Source: CAZUXE01 sp964624585
Lineage (GTDB): Bacteria; Hydrothermota; Tepidihabitantia; B3-TA06
Direction of reading: 5' to 3'
Length of the DNA: 64,000 nt
NCBI GenBank assembly: GCA_964624585.1
Contig: CAZUXE010000008.1
Location: forward strand, 12,483-76,482
Shown here: positions 44,334 to 53,167 of the stretch, in pieces
Numbering within the stretch: position 1 is the first letter of the stretch
How the letters are laid out: the number at the start of each line of letters is the position of its first letter
Program-made: the position numbers and the translations under genes
The notes under the pieces: model-generated
What the model was told of the DNA's origin: nothing
Seen by the model: the letters and a program-made list of their open reading frames with translations, nothing else
Database searches by the model: none

Positions 44334-45645
44334 AACCTCCGTCAATTACCTTTTCAGCACTTATTCTTTTGGCCTTACCCCATCCGCGAGCCTCAAAGCC
44401 GAAGCAGAGATTAAAAACAGCGACAATTACAATAGGGAACCAATGAAGCATGTAGAACATGGTTACAAAGGTTCTGCCTACTATTTGGAAAAATCCGTAG
44501 CGTTTTTCCCTCAAGAACGCAGCGAATAGGTTAACTGCCATAGCAATAGTAGTAACACCTACAATAACTGCCAGGTTCCCAAGCCTTACGTAACCTATGC
44601 TAAATAACCATATAAATTGGGTTATCAAATCAAAGAATATGTATATTGGTAATGCGAACTCCAAAAGAAACACTGCCATATCAAAACGCTGTTGGGGATG
44701 AAGCGGGCCTTTGATTATTTTGGGCATATGGATAAGGTAACGAAGGATACTTCCTTCAATCCAGCGGAGTCTTTGCTTGAAGAAACTTTTCAAGTCGGGC
44801 GCGGCCTGTTCCCATACACATGTTTCGGGAACAAATCTTATTTTGTAGCCTCCAAGAAGCATTTTGGTTGATAAATCAAGATCTTCGGTTATTGTGTGCT
44901 TGCTCCATCCACCTATTGCCTTAAGGGCAGACTTTTTAATAAATGAGCCGTTCCCTTTGAATTCTACCGCTCCGCCAACGGCATCCTTGCCAAGTTGAAC
45001 GCTTGTGTCAATCTTGTACTCGTCTGCCTGCCTTTGGCATAGACCGTTGGTTTCAGGATTAGCAATTCGTTTGGCAACCTGCGCTCCGCCGACACTTTTA
45101 TCGGCAAGGTAACCTACGGATTTATAGATTAAATCTACGGGGAAGTGGGCATCGGCATCAAGAATCAAAAGCACTTCACCTTTAGTCAAGGGCAGGCAGT
45201 CGTTTAAGGCCGCAGCCTTGCCTGGGAAAGCTGTGGCTGGGCGACTTAAAATATTCAGATTTTTGTACTTTTTGGAAAGTACGGAGAGTACCTTGGGGGT
45301 TGAGTCTGTTGAACGGTCATCCACAACCCATACCTCGTAATTTCTTTTGCCGTTTTTGTGATAGCGAATTTTCATGGCCTGTTCAACCGTAAGGGCAATT
45401 ACTTCCTCTTCATTGTGAGCGGGTATAATTATTGATACAAATGGAGTATAGTTGTTATCCGGTGGAACACGCTCCTGACCTTTACCAATCATTAACGCAA
45501 AGTAGGCCAGCAGGATTAAAAAGAAGAGGGCTGTTCCAAGAAAGAACCACGGGCTTAGTTTCATAAACATTTGCAGCCCGATAAGAAAGACTACAAATAA
45601 AATAAGCATTAGCCGACGGTTAAAAGGTATACGTGTTATTGTCAC
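44332..45645 (-). CDS. Membrane family-2 glycosyltransferase (processive type)
   Basis: 437 residues. One or two N-terminal transmembrane helices, a cytoplasmic GT-A domain and four C-terminal helices. Motifs: VSIIIPAHNEEEV, VVDDRSTDST, DADAHF (DxD), TEDLDLSTKM and QRLRW (the Q-x-x-RW of processive enzymes). The pattern is that of hyaluronan / poly-N-acetylglucosamine / cellulose synthases; the polymer cannot be told from sequence. The GTG start lies 6 nt after the -10 box with no Shine-Dalgarno, again leaderless. Confidence 0.9.
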   Translation of the reverse strand: MTITRIPFNRRLMLILFVVFLIGLQMFMKLSPWFFLGTALFFLILLAYFALMIGKGQERVPPDNNYTPFVSIIIPAHNEEEVIALTVEQAMKIRYHKNGKRNYEVWVVDDRSTDSTPKVLSVLSKKYKNLNILSRPATAFPGKAAALNDCLPLTKGEVLLILDADAHFPVDLIYKSVGYLADKSVGGAQVAKRIANPETNGLCQRQADEYKIDTSVQLGKDAVGGAVEFKGNGSFIKKSALKAIGGWSKHTITEDLDLSTKMLLGGYKIRFVPETCVWEQAAPDLKSFFKQRLRWIEGSILRYLIHMPKIIKGPLHPQQRFDMAVFLLEFALPIYIFFDLITQFIWLFSIGYVRLGNLAVIVGVTTIAMAVNLFAAFLREKRYGFFQIVGRTFVTMFYMLHWFPIVIVAVFNLCFGFEARGWGKAKRISAEKVIDGG

Positions 45646-45651
45646 ATCTGG

Positions 45652-45680
45652 AGTCTAGCCTTGCATACAGTTCTTGTCAA
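45652..45680 (-). promoter_or_regulatory. Promoter of the glycosyltransferase gene (leaderless)
   Basis: Minus-strand TTGACA, 17-bp spacer, TAGACT, six bases from the GTG start at 45645. Confidence 0.65.
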
Positions 45681-45938
45681 GTACAGTTAGCAGCTGTTGA
45701 AAGCTAGATACCATAATTCTATGATGATGAATATCTTTGTATCTTGAAAACATCATAAATTACAAAAGTAAATAGGTCGAAGCGGGCATCAACTTGTGAA
45801 TAGGGGAGCTTGAAACATTATAGCGTCTATTGCGTCAAGATAAGATATACTCTTTATAAGTGAATAGATGCGTATCCCTCACTGTAATGTAGGTATTAGG
45901 TTAATTTGTGAAGTAACTATAAAACACGGAGAGGCTGT

Positions 45939-48284
45939 ATGACACAGTTATTGCTTTTTTTAACAATGGGAGTGGGGTATTTGGGAGGTATGTCTGTAAG
46001 TTTTACCAAACGTGCGGAAGCTATTTGGTCTAACCCTGCCGGTTTGGCGTTTCACTCTAAATGGGCAGAGCTTCGCCTTAACGGCGCTTCGGTTCCGAAT
46101 AGTAATTTTGCATACCGTCTTGGGATAAGCGCAGGTGTGTTTGGATTCGGCTATTATCCTGGCGATTCTACAGGAAACTTTAGCGCAGGAATAGGTATTC
46201 CTTTGGGAAAAAGATACAGAATAGGCGGCGCATATTCCTGGGGCGAACAAAAGCACTGGAGTTTTGGTTTTGAGGGGAATCCTTTTAATTGGTTAGCCGT
46301 TGGTGGGATGCTTAAGACAACAGATACTATAAGCTTGAACTTTGGTCTAGGAGTAAGGCCTTTTACCGACAGGGTAACGGTTTTCAGCGATCTTGGCTAT
46401 AAAGGTGGTCTAAAAAGTCTTAAATTTGGGCTTGGTGTTGAGCCAATATCGGGTGTAGTTCTTTCAGGCTCACTTACTCAGCCGCTTGACGGCAACGGTC
46501 ACCTGGCCTGGGCTGGCGGATTAGAATTGGCCATTGCTAATGTTAAACTTGGCGCAAGCTATAATTCAGATAAGGTTGTAGGTATAGGTCTTGGAATTTC
46601 TCTACCGAGTTATCCTGGAATAGACTTTTCAAAACACGGGCCTAAGGTTATAGAATTTATTCCTAAAGGACGTCCTGAAAGCGGAAAGTCTCCTTTATTT
46701 AAGTTCCTGAATGTATCCGTAGGCGGTTCATCTAAAACATTCTACAGTATTCTTGCCGATTTACGCGGTCTTGGAGAACAAAATGACGTCAAGGGTATAC
46801 TGCTTGATTTCAGAAAGGCTTCATACTCAAGCTATCAAATGGAAGAGCTTCGCTCAGAACTGGCGCGTTTGAAAAAAGCAGGGGTTAAGATTATTGCCTT
46901 TGGCGAGGATTTTTCTATCTCTAGTATATATCTTGCTTCTGTGGCTGATAAAGTATACCTTGTTCCTACGGGTAATGTATCTTTTGCAAGCGGTTACGTA
47001 CGTACATTACATATCAAAAAAGCCCTCAATAAATTAGGTATAGAGCCACAATTCTATCGTGTTGGAGAATACAAATCGGCTTATGAATTGTTTGAATTTT
47101 CTGAAACTTCTGATGAAAACAAGGAACAGTTAAAGGCCTACCTTTCATCTCTTTACGATGAGTTGCTGAATACAATTGCAAAAGCCCGCAATATTCAGCG
47201 TACTGAATTAGAAAAGATGATGAAGGAACGTGTAATATTTAACGCAGATACTGCAAAAGCTCTTAGACTTATTGATGGACTTTGTCAGGCAGTTGAACTT
47301 GATTCCATTGTTAAACTTGAGTTCGGTGAGAATGCAAGTAGGGTTGAATTCTCCAAGCACAAGGAGCATATTGAAGGAGTCCCTCGTGCATGGGTTAAAG
47401 ATGATAGGAAATCTAATGCAGGTTTCAAAAAAGGAAGCATAGCAATTGTTGTTGCCGAAGGTTCTATTGTTACAGGAGAATCTAGTGTTAACCCAATTCC
47501 CATTCCCCTTCTTGGAGGCAAGCAAGTTGGCTCAACTACTATTGCGGAAGCGCTTGAGAAGATACGCAAGGATGACGATATCAAGGCGGTTGTTTTTAGA
47601 ATAAATTCAGGAGGCGGTTCTGCTCTTGCTTCAGAGATAATGAATCGCGCGCTTACCAATTTAGCCAAGGAAAAGCCGGTAATTGTTTCTATGGCTGGAA
47701 TGGCTGCTTCAGGTGGTTACTATATCTCAGCGCCTGCAAAGAAGATTTACGCAGATGCCACAACCCTTACCGGTTCAATAGGCATTTTGGGCGGCAAGTT
47801 CGTGTCCAAGGGGTTTGATGAAAAGCTGGGTATTACTAGAGAAACGGTTAAGCTTTATCCTCATGCAGATATGTTTAGTCCTGATAGGCCATTTGATGAA
47901 AAGGAAGCAAAGTTAATGCAGGGCCTTATGGATGAAGGTTATGCGGAATTTGTTAATCGTGTGGCTGAAGGCCGTGAGATGTCTTTTAAGGAAGTTGATA
48001 AGGTTGCCAGAGGTCGCATTTGGTCAGGCCCTGACGGTGTACGTGTCGGCTTGGTTGACGAAATCGGAGGCATTATGGACGCGGTTGATGAGGCACGTAA
48101 AATGGCAGAGCTTGGCGCAGACTGCAAGGTGGAATTTTATCCGGAACCCACGCCGCTCATAGATGTTAAGAATGAACCCGAAGCTTCTATTTTGGAAACA
48201 GTGTCCTTAAAGAATCTTCCTTCGTGGCTTCAGGAACACATGCTTTACATGCTGCCTTATCAAATAGAAATATCGACTAACTAG
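45939..48284 (+). CDS. SppA-type serine protease fused to an N-terminal beta-barrel-like domain
   Basis: 781 residues. After a short hydrophobic start, residues about 15-235 resemble an outer-membrane PorV/FadL-like barrel (AEAIWSNPAGLAF, then many short strands such as FGFGYYPGDSTGNFSAGIGIPL). Residues about 250-460 are the first SppA repeat with the catalytic lysine K379 in GEYKSAYE. Residues about 500-750 are the second, with nucleophile S591 in MAASGGYY. SppA degrades cleaved signal peptides; the extra domain suggests another location or membrane association. GGAGAGG precedes ATG. A strong terminator follows. Confidence 0.88.
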   Translation: MTQLLLFLTMGVGYLGGMSVSFTKRAEAIWSNPAGLAFHSKWAELRLNGASVPNSNFAYRLGISAGVFGFGYYPGDSTGNFSAGIGIPLGKRYRIGGAYSWGEQKHWSFGFEGNPFNWLAVGGMLKTTDTISLNFGLGVRPFTDRVTVFSDLGYKGGLKSLKFGLGVEPISGVVLSGSLTQPLDGNGHLAWAGGLELAIANVKLGASYNSDKVVGIGLGISLPSYPGIDFSKHGPKVIEFIPKGRPESGKSPLFKFLNVSVGGSSKTFYSILADLRGLGEQNDVKGILLDFRKASYSSYQMEELRSELARLKKAGVKIIAFGEDFSISSIYLASVADKVYLVPTGNVSFASGYVRTLHIKKALNKLGIEPQFYRVGEYKSAYELFEFSETSDENKEQLKAYLSSLYDELLNTIAKARNIQRTELEKMMKERVIFNADTAKALRLIDGLCQAVELDSIVKLEFGENASRVEFSKHKEHIEGVPRAWVKDDRKSNAGFKKGSIAIVVAEGSIVTGESSVNPIPIPLLGGKQVGSTTIAEALEKIRKDDDIKAVVFRINSGGGSALASEIMNRALTNLAKEKPVIVSMAGMAASGGYYISAPAKKIYADATTLTGSIGILGGKFVSKGFDEKLGITRETVKLYPHADMFSPDRPFDEKEAKLMQGLMDEGYAEFVNRVAEGREMSFKEVDKVARGRIWSGPDGVRVGLVDEIGGIMDAVDEARKMAELGADCKVEFYPEPTPLIDVKNEPEASILETVSLKNLPSWLQEHMLYMLPYQIEISTN

Positions 48285-48301
48285 TAAACAAGAGAAGACC
48301 T

Positions 48302-48330
48302 AAGAGGCCGTGAATGCGGCCTCTTTTTTT
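48302..48330 (+). terminator. Intrinsic terminator of the sppA-like gene
   Basis: A 9-bp stem AAGAGGCCG/CGGCCTCTT with a TGAATG loop, running into seven T, 17 bp after the stop codon. Confidence 0.92.
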
Positions 48331-48392
48331 CTCAAATCTTCTCAAACGAACTTACAAGTCTATGAATGCTCACTTAGCTAATTGAGAGCGTT

Positions 48393-50557
48393 CTAGAGCA
48401 AACAGTTTTTACACAGATAGCGAAGTTTGCCGAAAGGCAGTTCAGGTTTTATGACAGATAGTTCTTCACAAGGGACAAACTCACCGCAAGTTGAACAACG
48501 AATTTTCAGCTCGCGTAAATCAATCATGCAGCCAACATCACCTGGGATAATTGCAGGTATCTTGGTTCTTGTTCCATCTTTCTTAAGGTCATAAAGAAGC
48601 TTTTGGACGACTTCAACACGATAATCACACTTCCCGCCCCAGAATTCGGAGATTATGTAAAGCCTGGCATTTGTGCCAGAAATCAGTTTCTTCAAACCGG
48701 TGAAGCCCAGATGATTCTTATGTTCTTTTCCCTCTCTAAAATCCTCAGGTTCGGCAAAGGAAAAGTGAGCTATCATTGCATCAAGTTCCTTCTTAGTGAG
48801 CTGCGTTGGCAAGTTCTCATCAAGTAAACTCATATCTGAGGTATATCCTATTTGTTTAATTGTATTATCAGATAGTTTTACTTCCATCCTGAAACCAAAC
48901 GAAGATTCACAGTTATGTTTTGTTGAAAAAGGATATATTTTGACATTACCTTGCAATGGGCGCTCAGGCTGTGAATGGTCCAACTCATGAGTATTATCTT
49001 CAGATACTTTGGTGAGTGAATGGTGTTTATTGGTGGTTTTGTCGAAGTAATAATGGATAGGTTCAGGTTTATCCTCTTTTTCAAGGTAAGTACGCCATTG
49101 ATGATTGAGGTCATTGATGCGCGATATGTCAATGAAATGGTCAATATGATGATGTGTTGTAATAACTTGAGTAACTTCTTTTATATGGAATCTCCTGTGA
49201 AGTGTTTTTTTGTCGTCTTCTCCCTTAGTTACACTACTTCCCTCAATTTCCCCTTCATTACCGAAGTTGGTAACGAAATCTAAACCGGGATCAATGACAA
49301 TACCTTGATTATCAGTCTTAATAAAATACCCACCGCCATGGCAAATCTGATTGTTAAACCTCTCATGGTCAACCGAAGCAACGATAGGCATGGATGAAGA
49401 CCAGCCTTTGAGTATTACAAGAACGTCTTTATATCTGGTCGCTGGTTTCTTGGCGTAGTCTTCAATTCGATTACGATTTTCACCCAGTATTTTCTGGATT
49501 CTTTCAATGGGGTCATCCAATTCCTTGGGTCTTAACTTGGTTATTCCACTTAGATTTTCAGCGGCTTCATTCAATCCACTGCTTAACTTGGTTATTCCAC
49601 TTAGATCTTCAGCGGCTTCATTCAATCCACTTTTTCTAAGTTGCATTTCATGCTTAATGGAGTTTATCCTGGAATCAACCCTCTCTACCGTCTTCGGTTC
49701 GTTTTCCTCATACCAAGCCCGCGCTTTCTTTAAGCATTTAAGGGCTTCATTTAAGTCGCCTTTTTCATAGTAAGCAACCCCCATGTTGTACCAGACATCG
49801 CCCTGCGTGTCGTAGTTGGGGTCTTTTAAGGCCTCACGGTGGCACTCAATAGCCTTGTCNNNNNNNNNNNNNNNNNNNNNNNNNNNNNNNNNNNNNNNNN
49901 NNNNNNNNNNNNNNNNNNNNNNNNNNNNNNNNNNNNNNNNNNNNNNNNNNNNNNNNNNNGCGTGTCGTAGTTGGGGTCTTTTAAGGCCTCACGGTGGCAC
50001 TCAATAGCCTTGTCATAATTGCCTTTCTTAGTGTAAGCAAGCCCCATGTTATTCCAGGCATAGTCAGGGGTATTGTAGTTGGGTGTATTAATCGCTTTTT
50101 GGAAACACTCAATAGCCTTGTCATAATTGCCTTTCCAAGCGTAAGCAAGCCCAATGTTGTTCCATGTGTCGCCATGTGCGTCATAGTTGGTATCTTTTAA
50201 GGCCTTTTGGAAATAATCGATAGCTTGGTCGTGAAATCCTAGTATAGTTTGTGTGATTCCGATTATTTCATAAATGTAGCCTTTGAGATGCAGGGTCTTT
50301 TTTTCAAGCAGGGGTGTCAAAAGTTCTTTTACTTCTTTGTATTTTCCCTCCGCCAAAAGAAGGAAGGCCTTGAAAACAGCGGCATCTTCTTTCCAGCCGT
50401 TATTCAGTGCAAGTTCCTGTCCTTTTCTAAAAAGCTCCTTTGCTTTTTCTGAATCGTCCCTAAAGACATTGCGTCCTTCACGTAGCAGGTCTTTGAGTTC
50501 TTGAATTAGGCTGTTCTCTTCCGCATCACTCTTTTTTGGGGGTCGCTTGGTAGACAT
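48393..50557 (-). CDS. TPR - metallo-beta-lactamase-fold - zinc-ribbon protein, split by an assembly gap
   Basis: If the 100 N and one copy of the 55-bp duplicated flank are removed, the two parts join in frame into one protein of about 669 residues from ATG 50557 (AGGAGG upstream). N-terminal third: helical region, then 36-residue TPR units (DTWNNIGLAYAWKGNYDKAIECFQKAI and similar). A linker holds a 17-residue tandem repeat (SGLNEAAEDLSGITKL). The metallohydrolase domain follows: IVIDPGLDF, then HHHIDH (the HxHxDH zinc motif), with later histidines. The C-terminus is a zinc ribbon (CSTCG ... CKNC). The protein is cytoplasmic; substrate unknown. It has its own promoter and is flanked by unrelated genes. 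The number of TPR units at the gap may be more than shown. Confidence 0.8.
49533..49634. repeat. 51-bp tandem duplication inside the TPR-metallohydrolase gene
   Basis: Two adjacent 51-bp units (49533-49583 and 49584-49634), nearly identical, encode a 17-residue repeat (SGLNEAAE[D/N]LSGITKL). The length is a multiple of three and keeps the frame. Confidence 0.9.
49860..49959. other. Assembly gap (100 N) with 55-bp identical flanks inside a TPR-coding region
   Basis: Bases 49805-49859 and 49960-50014 are identical. Removing the N run and one copy (155 bp) restores one open frame. Because the sequence is repetitive, a collapse of extra TPR units is also possible. Confidence 0.9.
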
Positions 50558-50575
50558 AGTTCCTCCTGTATATAA

Positions 50576-50603
50576 ACTATACATAATATATTTTGTATGT
50601 CAA
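50576..50603 (-). promoter_or_regulatory. Sigma70-type promoter of the TPR-metallohydrolase gene
   Basis: Minus-strand TTGACA, 16-bp spacer, TATAGT, 18 bp upstream of the ATG, with AGGAGG between. Confidence 0.75.
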
Positions 50604-50683
50604 GAGAAGTTTCATTTTAATATAATATAAGAATGCACCAAGATGTTGGCCGTATTTTTTTACAAATCCACCACCAAGATTCT

Positions 50684-50840
50684 TAGAGCAAAGCCCTTGG
50701 CGCGGCCAGAGTTAGGTATCGTATGCAGTATGCTGGTTGGGCTTGCAAGCTAGGCTAAGGCAAAACCTCTAAAAGGCGGCGCGGAGTCCATTCTTAAGGC
50801 CAAACCCGCGGCCGGTTTAGTTTAGTATCTTATATGCTGC
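50684..50840. repeat. Diverged G+C-rich direct repeats in an intergenic region
   Basis: Two imperfect copies of about 50 bp (about 50684-50733 and 50790-50840) share ATTCTTA, a GC-AA-CCC block, GCGGCC and a TATC-TATGC block. A partial third (GGCAAAACC to GGCGCGG) lies between. No coding frame is apparent. Origin unknown. Confidence 0.5.
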
Positions 50841-50876
50841 ACAAATGGGTTTTTACTGATAGCCAAGGCCTTCAAT

Positions 50877-50931
50877 TTTGACTAGCTTTTGATAACCTTT
50901 TGACTAGCTTTTGACTAAGTTTTGACTAGCT
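50877..50931 (-). repeat. Five tandem 11-bp units after the yifB stop codon
   Basis: Read on the minus strand, right after the TAA of yifB: AGCTAGTCAAA, ACTTAGTCAAA, AGCTAGTCAAA, AGGTTATCAAA, AGCTAGTCAAA. All units are exactly 11 bp and end in TCAAA. The same unit forms an array at 63897-63940. Confidence 0.95.
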
Positions 50932-50933
50932 TT

Positions 50934-52490
50934 TTAGATGTCAACCTTGCGGTCAAGGCTTCGGTACTGAATTGCTTCGGAAATGTGCTGAGGCCTTATG
51001 TGGTCTGCGTTTGCGAGATCGGCAATAGTTCGCGCAACTTTTAAGATTTTATCGTGCGCACGCGCCGAAAGCCCAAAACGCTCCATTGCAGTTTTCAGTA
51101 AGTACTCGGAATCAGGTGAGATAGGGCAAAATTGCCTAACTTCACGCGCGCTCATTTGAGCATTGCAGTAAATTGGCTGTTTGCGCTTAAGATTCGTAAT
51201 AAAATTTTTAAACCTCATCAGCTGCCGCGCCCGCCCCTCGATTACTCGCTTGCGGATATCTTCAGATTTTTCGCCTTGCTCCCGACGTCTGATTTCATCA
51301 AAGCTGAGTTTAGGAACTTCAATGTGTATATCAATTCTATCAAGCAAGGGGCCGGAAATTCTTGAACGATACCTTTGTATCTGTGGTGGTGTGCAGCGGC
51401 AAATGTTAACCGGATCGGTTAAATTTCCACAAGGACAAGGGTTCATAGCCGCAACTAGCGTAAAACGCGCAGGATAGGGAATAGTAATCTTTGCTCTGGA
51501 TATTACTACCTTGCCGTCTTCCAAAGGTTGACGCAATACTTCAAGCACATTACGTCGGAACTCAGGCAGTTCATCTAAAAACAGCACTCCGTTGTGAGCA
51601 AGGCTTACCTCGCCTGGTCGTGGAATTTGACCGCCACCTATAAGCCCTGCATCAGATATCGTATGGTGTGGTGAACGATATGGCCGTGTTGCAACCAAGG
51701 CTTTACCTGTATCAAGTAAACCGGATACAGAATGAATGCGTGTGGTCTCCAAGGCTTCTTCAAGTGAAAGTGGAGGAAGAATAGTCGGGAAACGTTTGGC
51801 TAACATGGTTTTGCCTGTACCCGGTGGCCCTACCAACAGGATGTTGTGTCCCCCTGCTGCCGCTACTTCAAGAGAACGTTTTGCATGTTCCTGACCTTTT
51901 ACTTCGGCGAAATCTACAGCCCATTTCATTTCGTCTGCAAAAATCTCTTCTACGTTGACGTCAGCCGGTTTTATTTCCTCTTCTCCGTTAAGAAAGCGTA
52001 CTACTTGTAAGAGCGATTTTACCGGATAGCAGAAGCCACTTCCGTGAATTGCGGCCTCAGGCGCATTAAGTGCGGGAAGCAGCAATCCTTGCATAGCTGT
52101 TTCCTGAACTAGAGAGGCAATTGAAAGAGCGCCCTTGACCGGTCTTAGGGTTCCATCAAGTGAAAGTTCACCAACTATCAAATATTTGTTTAATTCCTCA
52201 ATTGGAATAATTCCTCGACAGGCAAGAATACCCAGAGCAATAGGTAAATCGTAGGCTGCTCCTTCTTTTTTGATGTCAGCCGGAGCAAGGTTTACAGTGA
52301 TTCTTGCAGCTGGCAAAGCGAAGCCTGAATTTTTGACAGCGGCTAGAACCCTGTCCTTGGATTCTTTTACAGCGCCCTCGGGTAGACCAACTGTAGTGAA
52401 GGCTGGTAGGCCGCGTGCGGTATCAACTTCAACCTCTACTTTATAGGCATCTATTCCCAAGAGTCCGGCAGAAATTACTTTTGCTAACAT
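50934..52490 (-). CDS. comM: YifB/ComM family magnesium-chelatase-like AAA ATPase
   Basis: 518 residues, full family length. N-terminal LonB-like domain (VEVEVDTARGLPAFTTVGLPEGAVKESKDRV), Walker A GPPGTGKTM, Walker B VLFLDELPEF, a cysteine cluster in NPCPCGNLTDPVNICRC and the C-terminal Mg_chelatase_C domain. ComM is a branch-migration helicase used in natural transformation. Start ATG with AAGGA. It is followed at once by an 11-bp repeat array. Confidence 0.95.
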   Translation of the reverse strand: MLAKVISAGLLGIDAYKVEVEVDTARGLPAFTTVGLPEGAVKESKDRVLAAVKNSGFALPAARITVNLAPADIKKEGAAYDLPIALGILACRGIIPIEELNKYLIVGELSLDGTLRPVKGALSIASLVQETAMQGLLLPALNAPEAAIHGSGFCYPVKSLLQVVRFLNGEEEIKPADVNVEEIFADEMKWAVDFAEVKGQEHAKRSLEVAAAGGHNILLVGPPGTGKTMLAKRFPTILPPLSLEEALETTRIHSVSGLLDTGKALVATRPYRSPHHTISDAGLIGGGQIPRPGEVSLAHNGVLFLDELPEFRRNVLEVLRQPLEDGKVVISRAKITIPYPARFTLVAAMNPCPCGNLTDPVNICRCTPPQIQRYRSRISGPLLDRIDIHIEVPKLSFDEIRRREQGEKSEDIRKRVIEGRARQLMRFKNFITNLKRKQPIYCNAQMSAREVRQFCPISPDSEYLLKTAMERFGLSARAHDKILKVARTIADLANADHIRPQHISEAIQYRSLDRKVDI

Positions 52491-52508
52491 TGCAGTTCCT
52501 TTTTTCTA

Positions 52509-52536
52509 AATATACACATCTATTTACATTTTTCAA
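52509..52536 (-). promoter_or_regulatory. Sigma70-type promoter of yifB/comM
   Basis: Minus-strand TTGAAA, 16-bp spacer, TATATT, 18 bp upstream of the ATG. Confidence 0.65.
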
Positions 52537-52616
52537 GTCTACTTAAATAGCAGTTTTATCATAGCTCCTGAGCTAAAGTAAAGATAGAAGCTGAGAAGGA
52601 AGCGGAAGAGTATATT

Positions 52617-52976
52617 TCACATAAAGGCATCAATAATATGCTCTATCAAAGGTTTTTCCCCATCCTTAATTAGCACAGAGATAACGTCAAAACGACACGG
52701 CGGAGGTTTAATTGGATAGTTTTTTGAAAGCCATAGCAAAGCCGCTTTACGTAAGTGATTTTGTTTTGTATAGTTGACTGCGTATTCCGGTCGGGCGAAA
52801 TTTTCAGATTTCCGGGTTTTGACTTCTGCGAACACAATATTCTCCCCGTCATAAGCTACAATATCCAACTCACCCCTTGAGGTATAAAAATTGCGGTCAA
52901 GAATTCGGTATCCCTTTTTTTTAAGAAATTTAACAGCCAAATCTTCCCCTTGCTTACCCAGCAGTTTACGATTCAT
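52617..52976 (-). CDS. yraN: YraN family (UPF0102) nuclease-like protein
   Basis: 119 residues, full length. Family motifs KQGEDLAVKFLKKKGYRILDRNF, GELDIVAYDGENIVFAEVKTRK (the restriction-endonuclease-like D-ExK core) and a C-terminal FDVISV strand. Function in the family is not settled. No Shine-Dalgarno: ATG lies 5 nt after a TATGAT -10 box, predicting a leaderless mRNA. It precedes yifB on the same strand, as in many genomes. Confidence 0.93.
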   Translation of the reverse strand: MNRKLLGKQGEDLAVKFLKKKGYRILDRNFYTSRGELDIVAYDGENIVFAEVKTRKSENFARPEYAVNYTKQNHLRKAALLWLSKNYPIKPPPCRFDVISVLIKDGEKPLIEHIIDAFM

Positions 52977-52981
52977 ACATA

Positions 52982-53009
52982 ATCATACTCGCTCCAGCTT
53001 AAGAATCAA
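52982..53009 (-). promoter_or_regulatory. Promoter of yraN (leaderless)
   Basis: Minus-strand TTGATT, 16-bp spacer, TATGAT, five bases from the yraN ATG. Confidence 0.6.
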
Positions 53010-53105
53010 TCCTTTTTTTCTAAGATTCTCAAACGGGCGACTAAGTTTGGTGTGAAGCCTAGTCTCTAATCGCTTTCGATAACATAATGAATAGAGCTAT
53101 TGCTC

Positions 53106-53133
53106 TTGACATGCGTCCGTCAATTTATACACT
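53106..53133 (+). promoter_or_regulatory. Sigma70-type promoter of ino1
   Basis: TTGACA, 16-bp spacer, TACACT, 34 bp before the ATG, with AAAGGAG between. Confidence 0.7.
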
Positions 53134-53167
53134 TAGGTCTTATGCTGGTTAGCGAAAGGAGCTTTTG

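Noticed and set aside
50877..50931. CRISPR array
   Set aside because: Units are 11 bp and directly adjacent with no spacers, and no cas gene is present.
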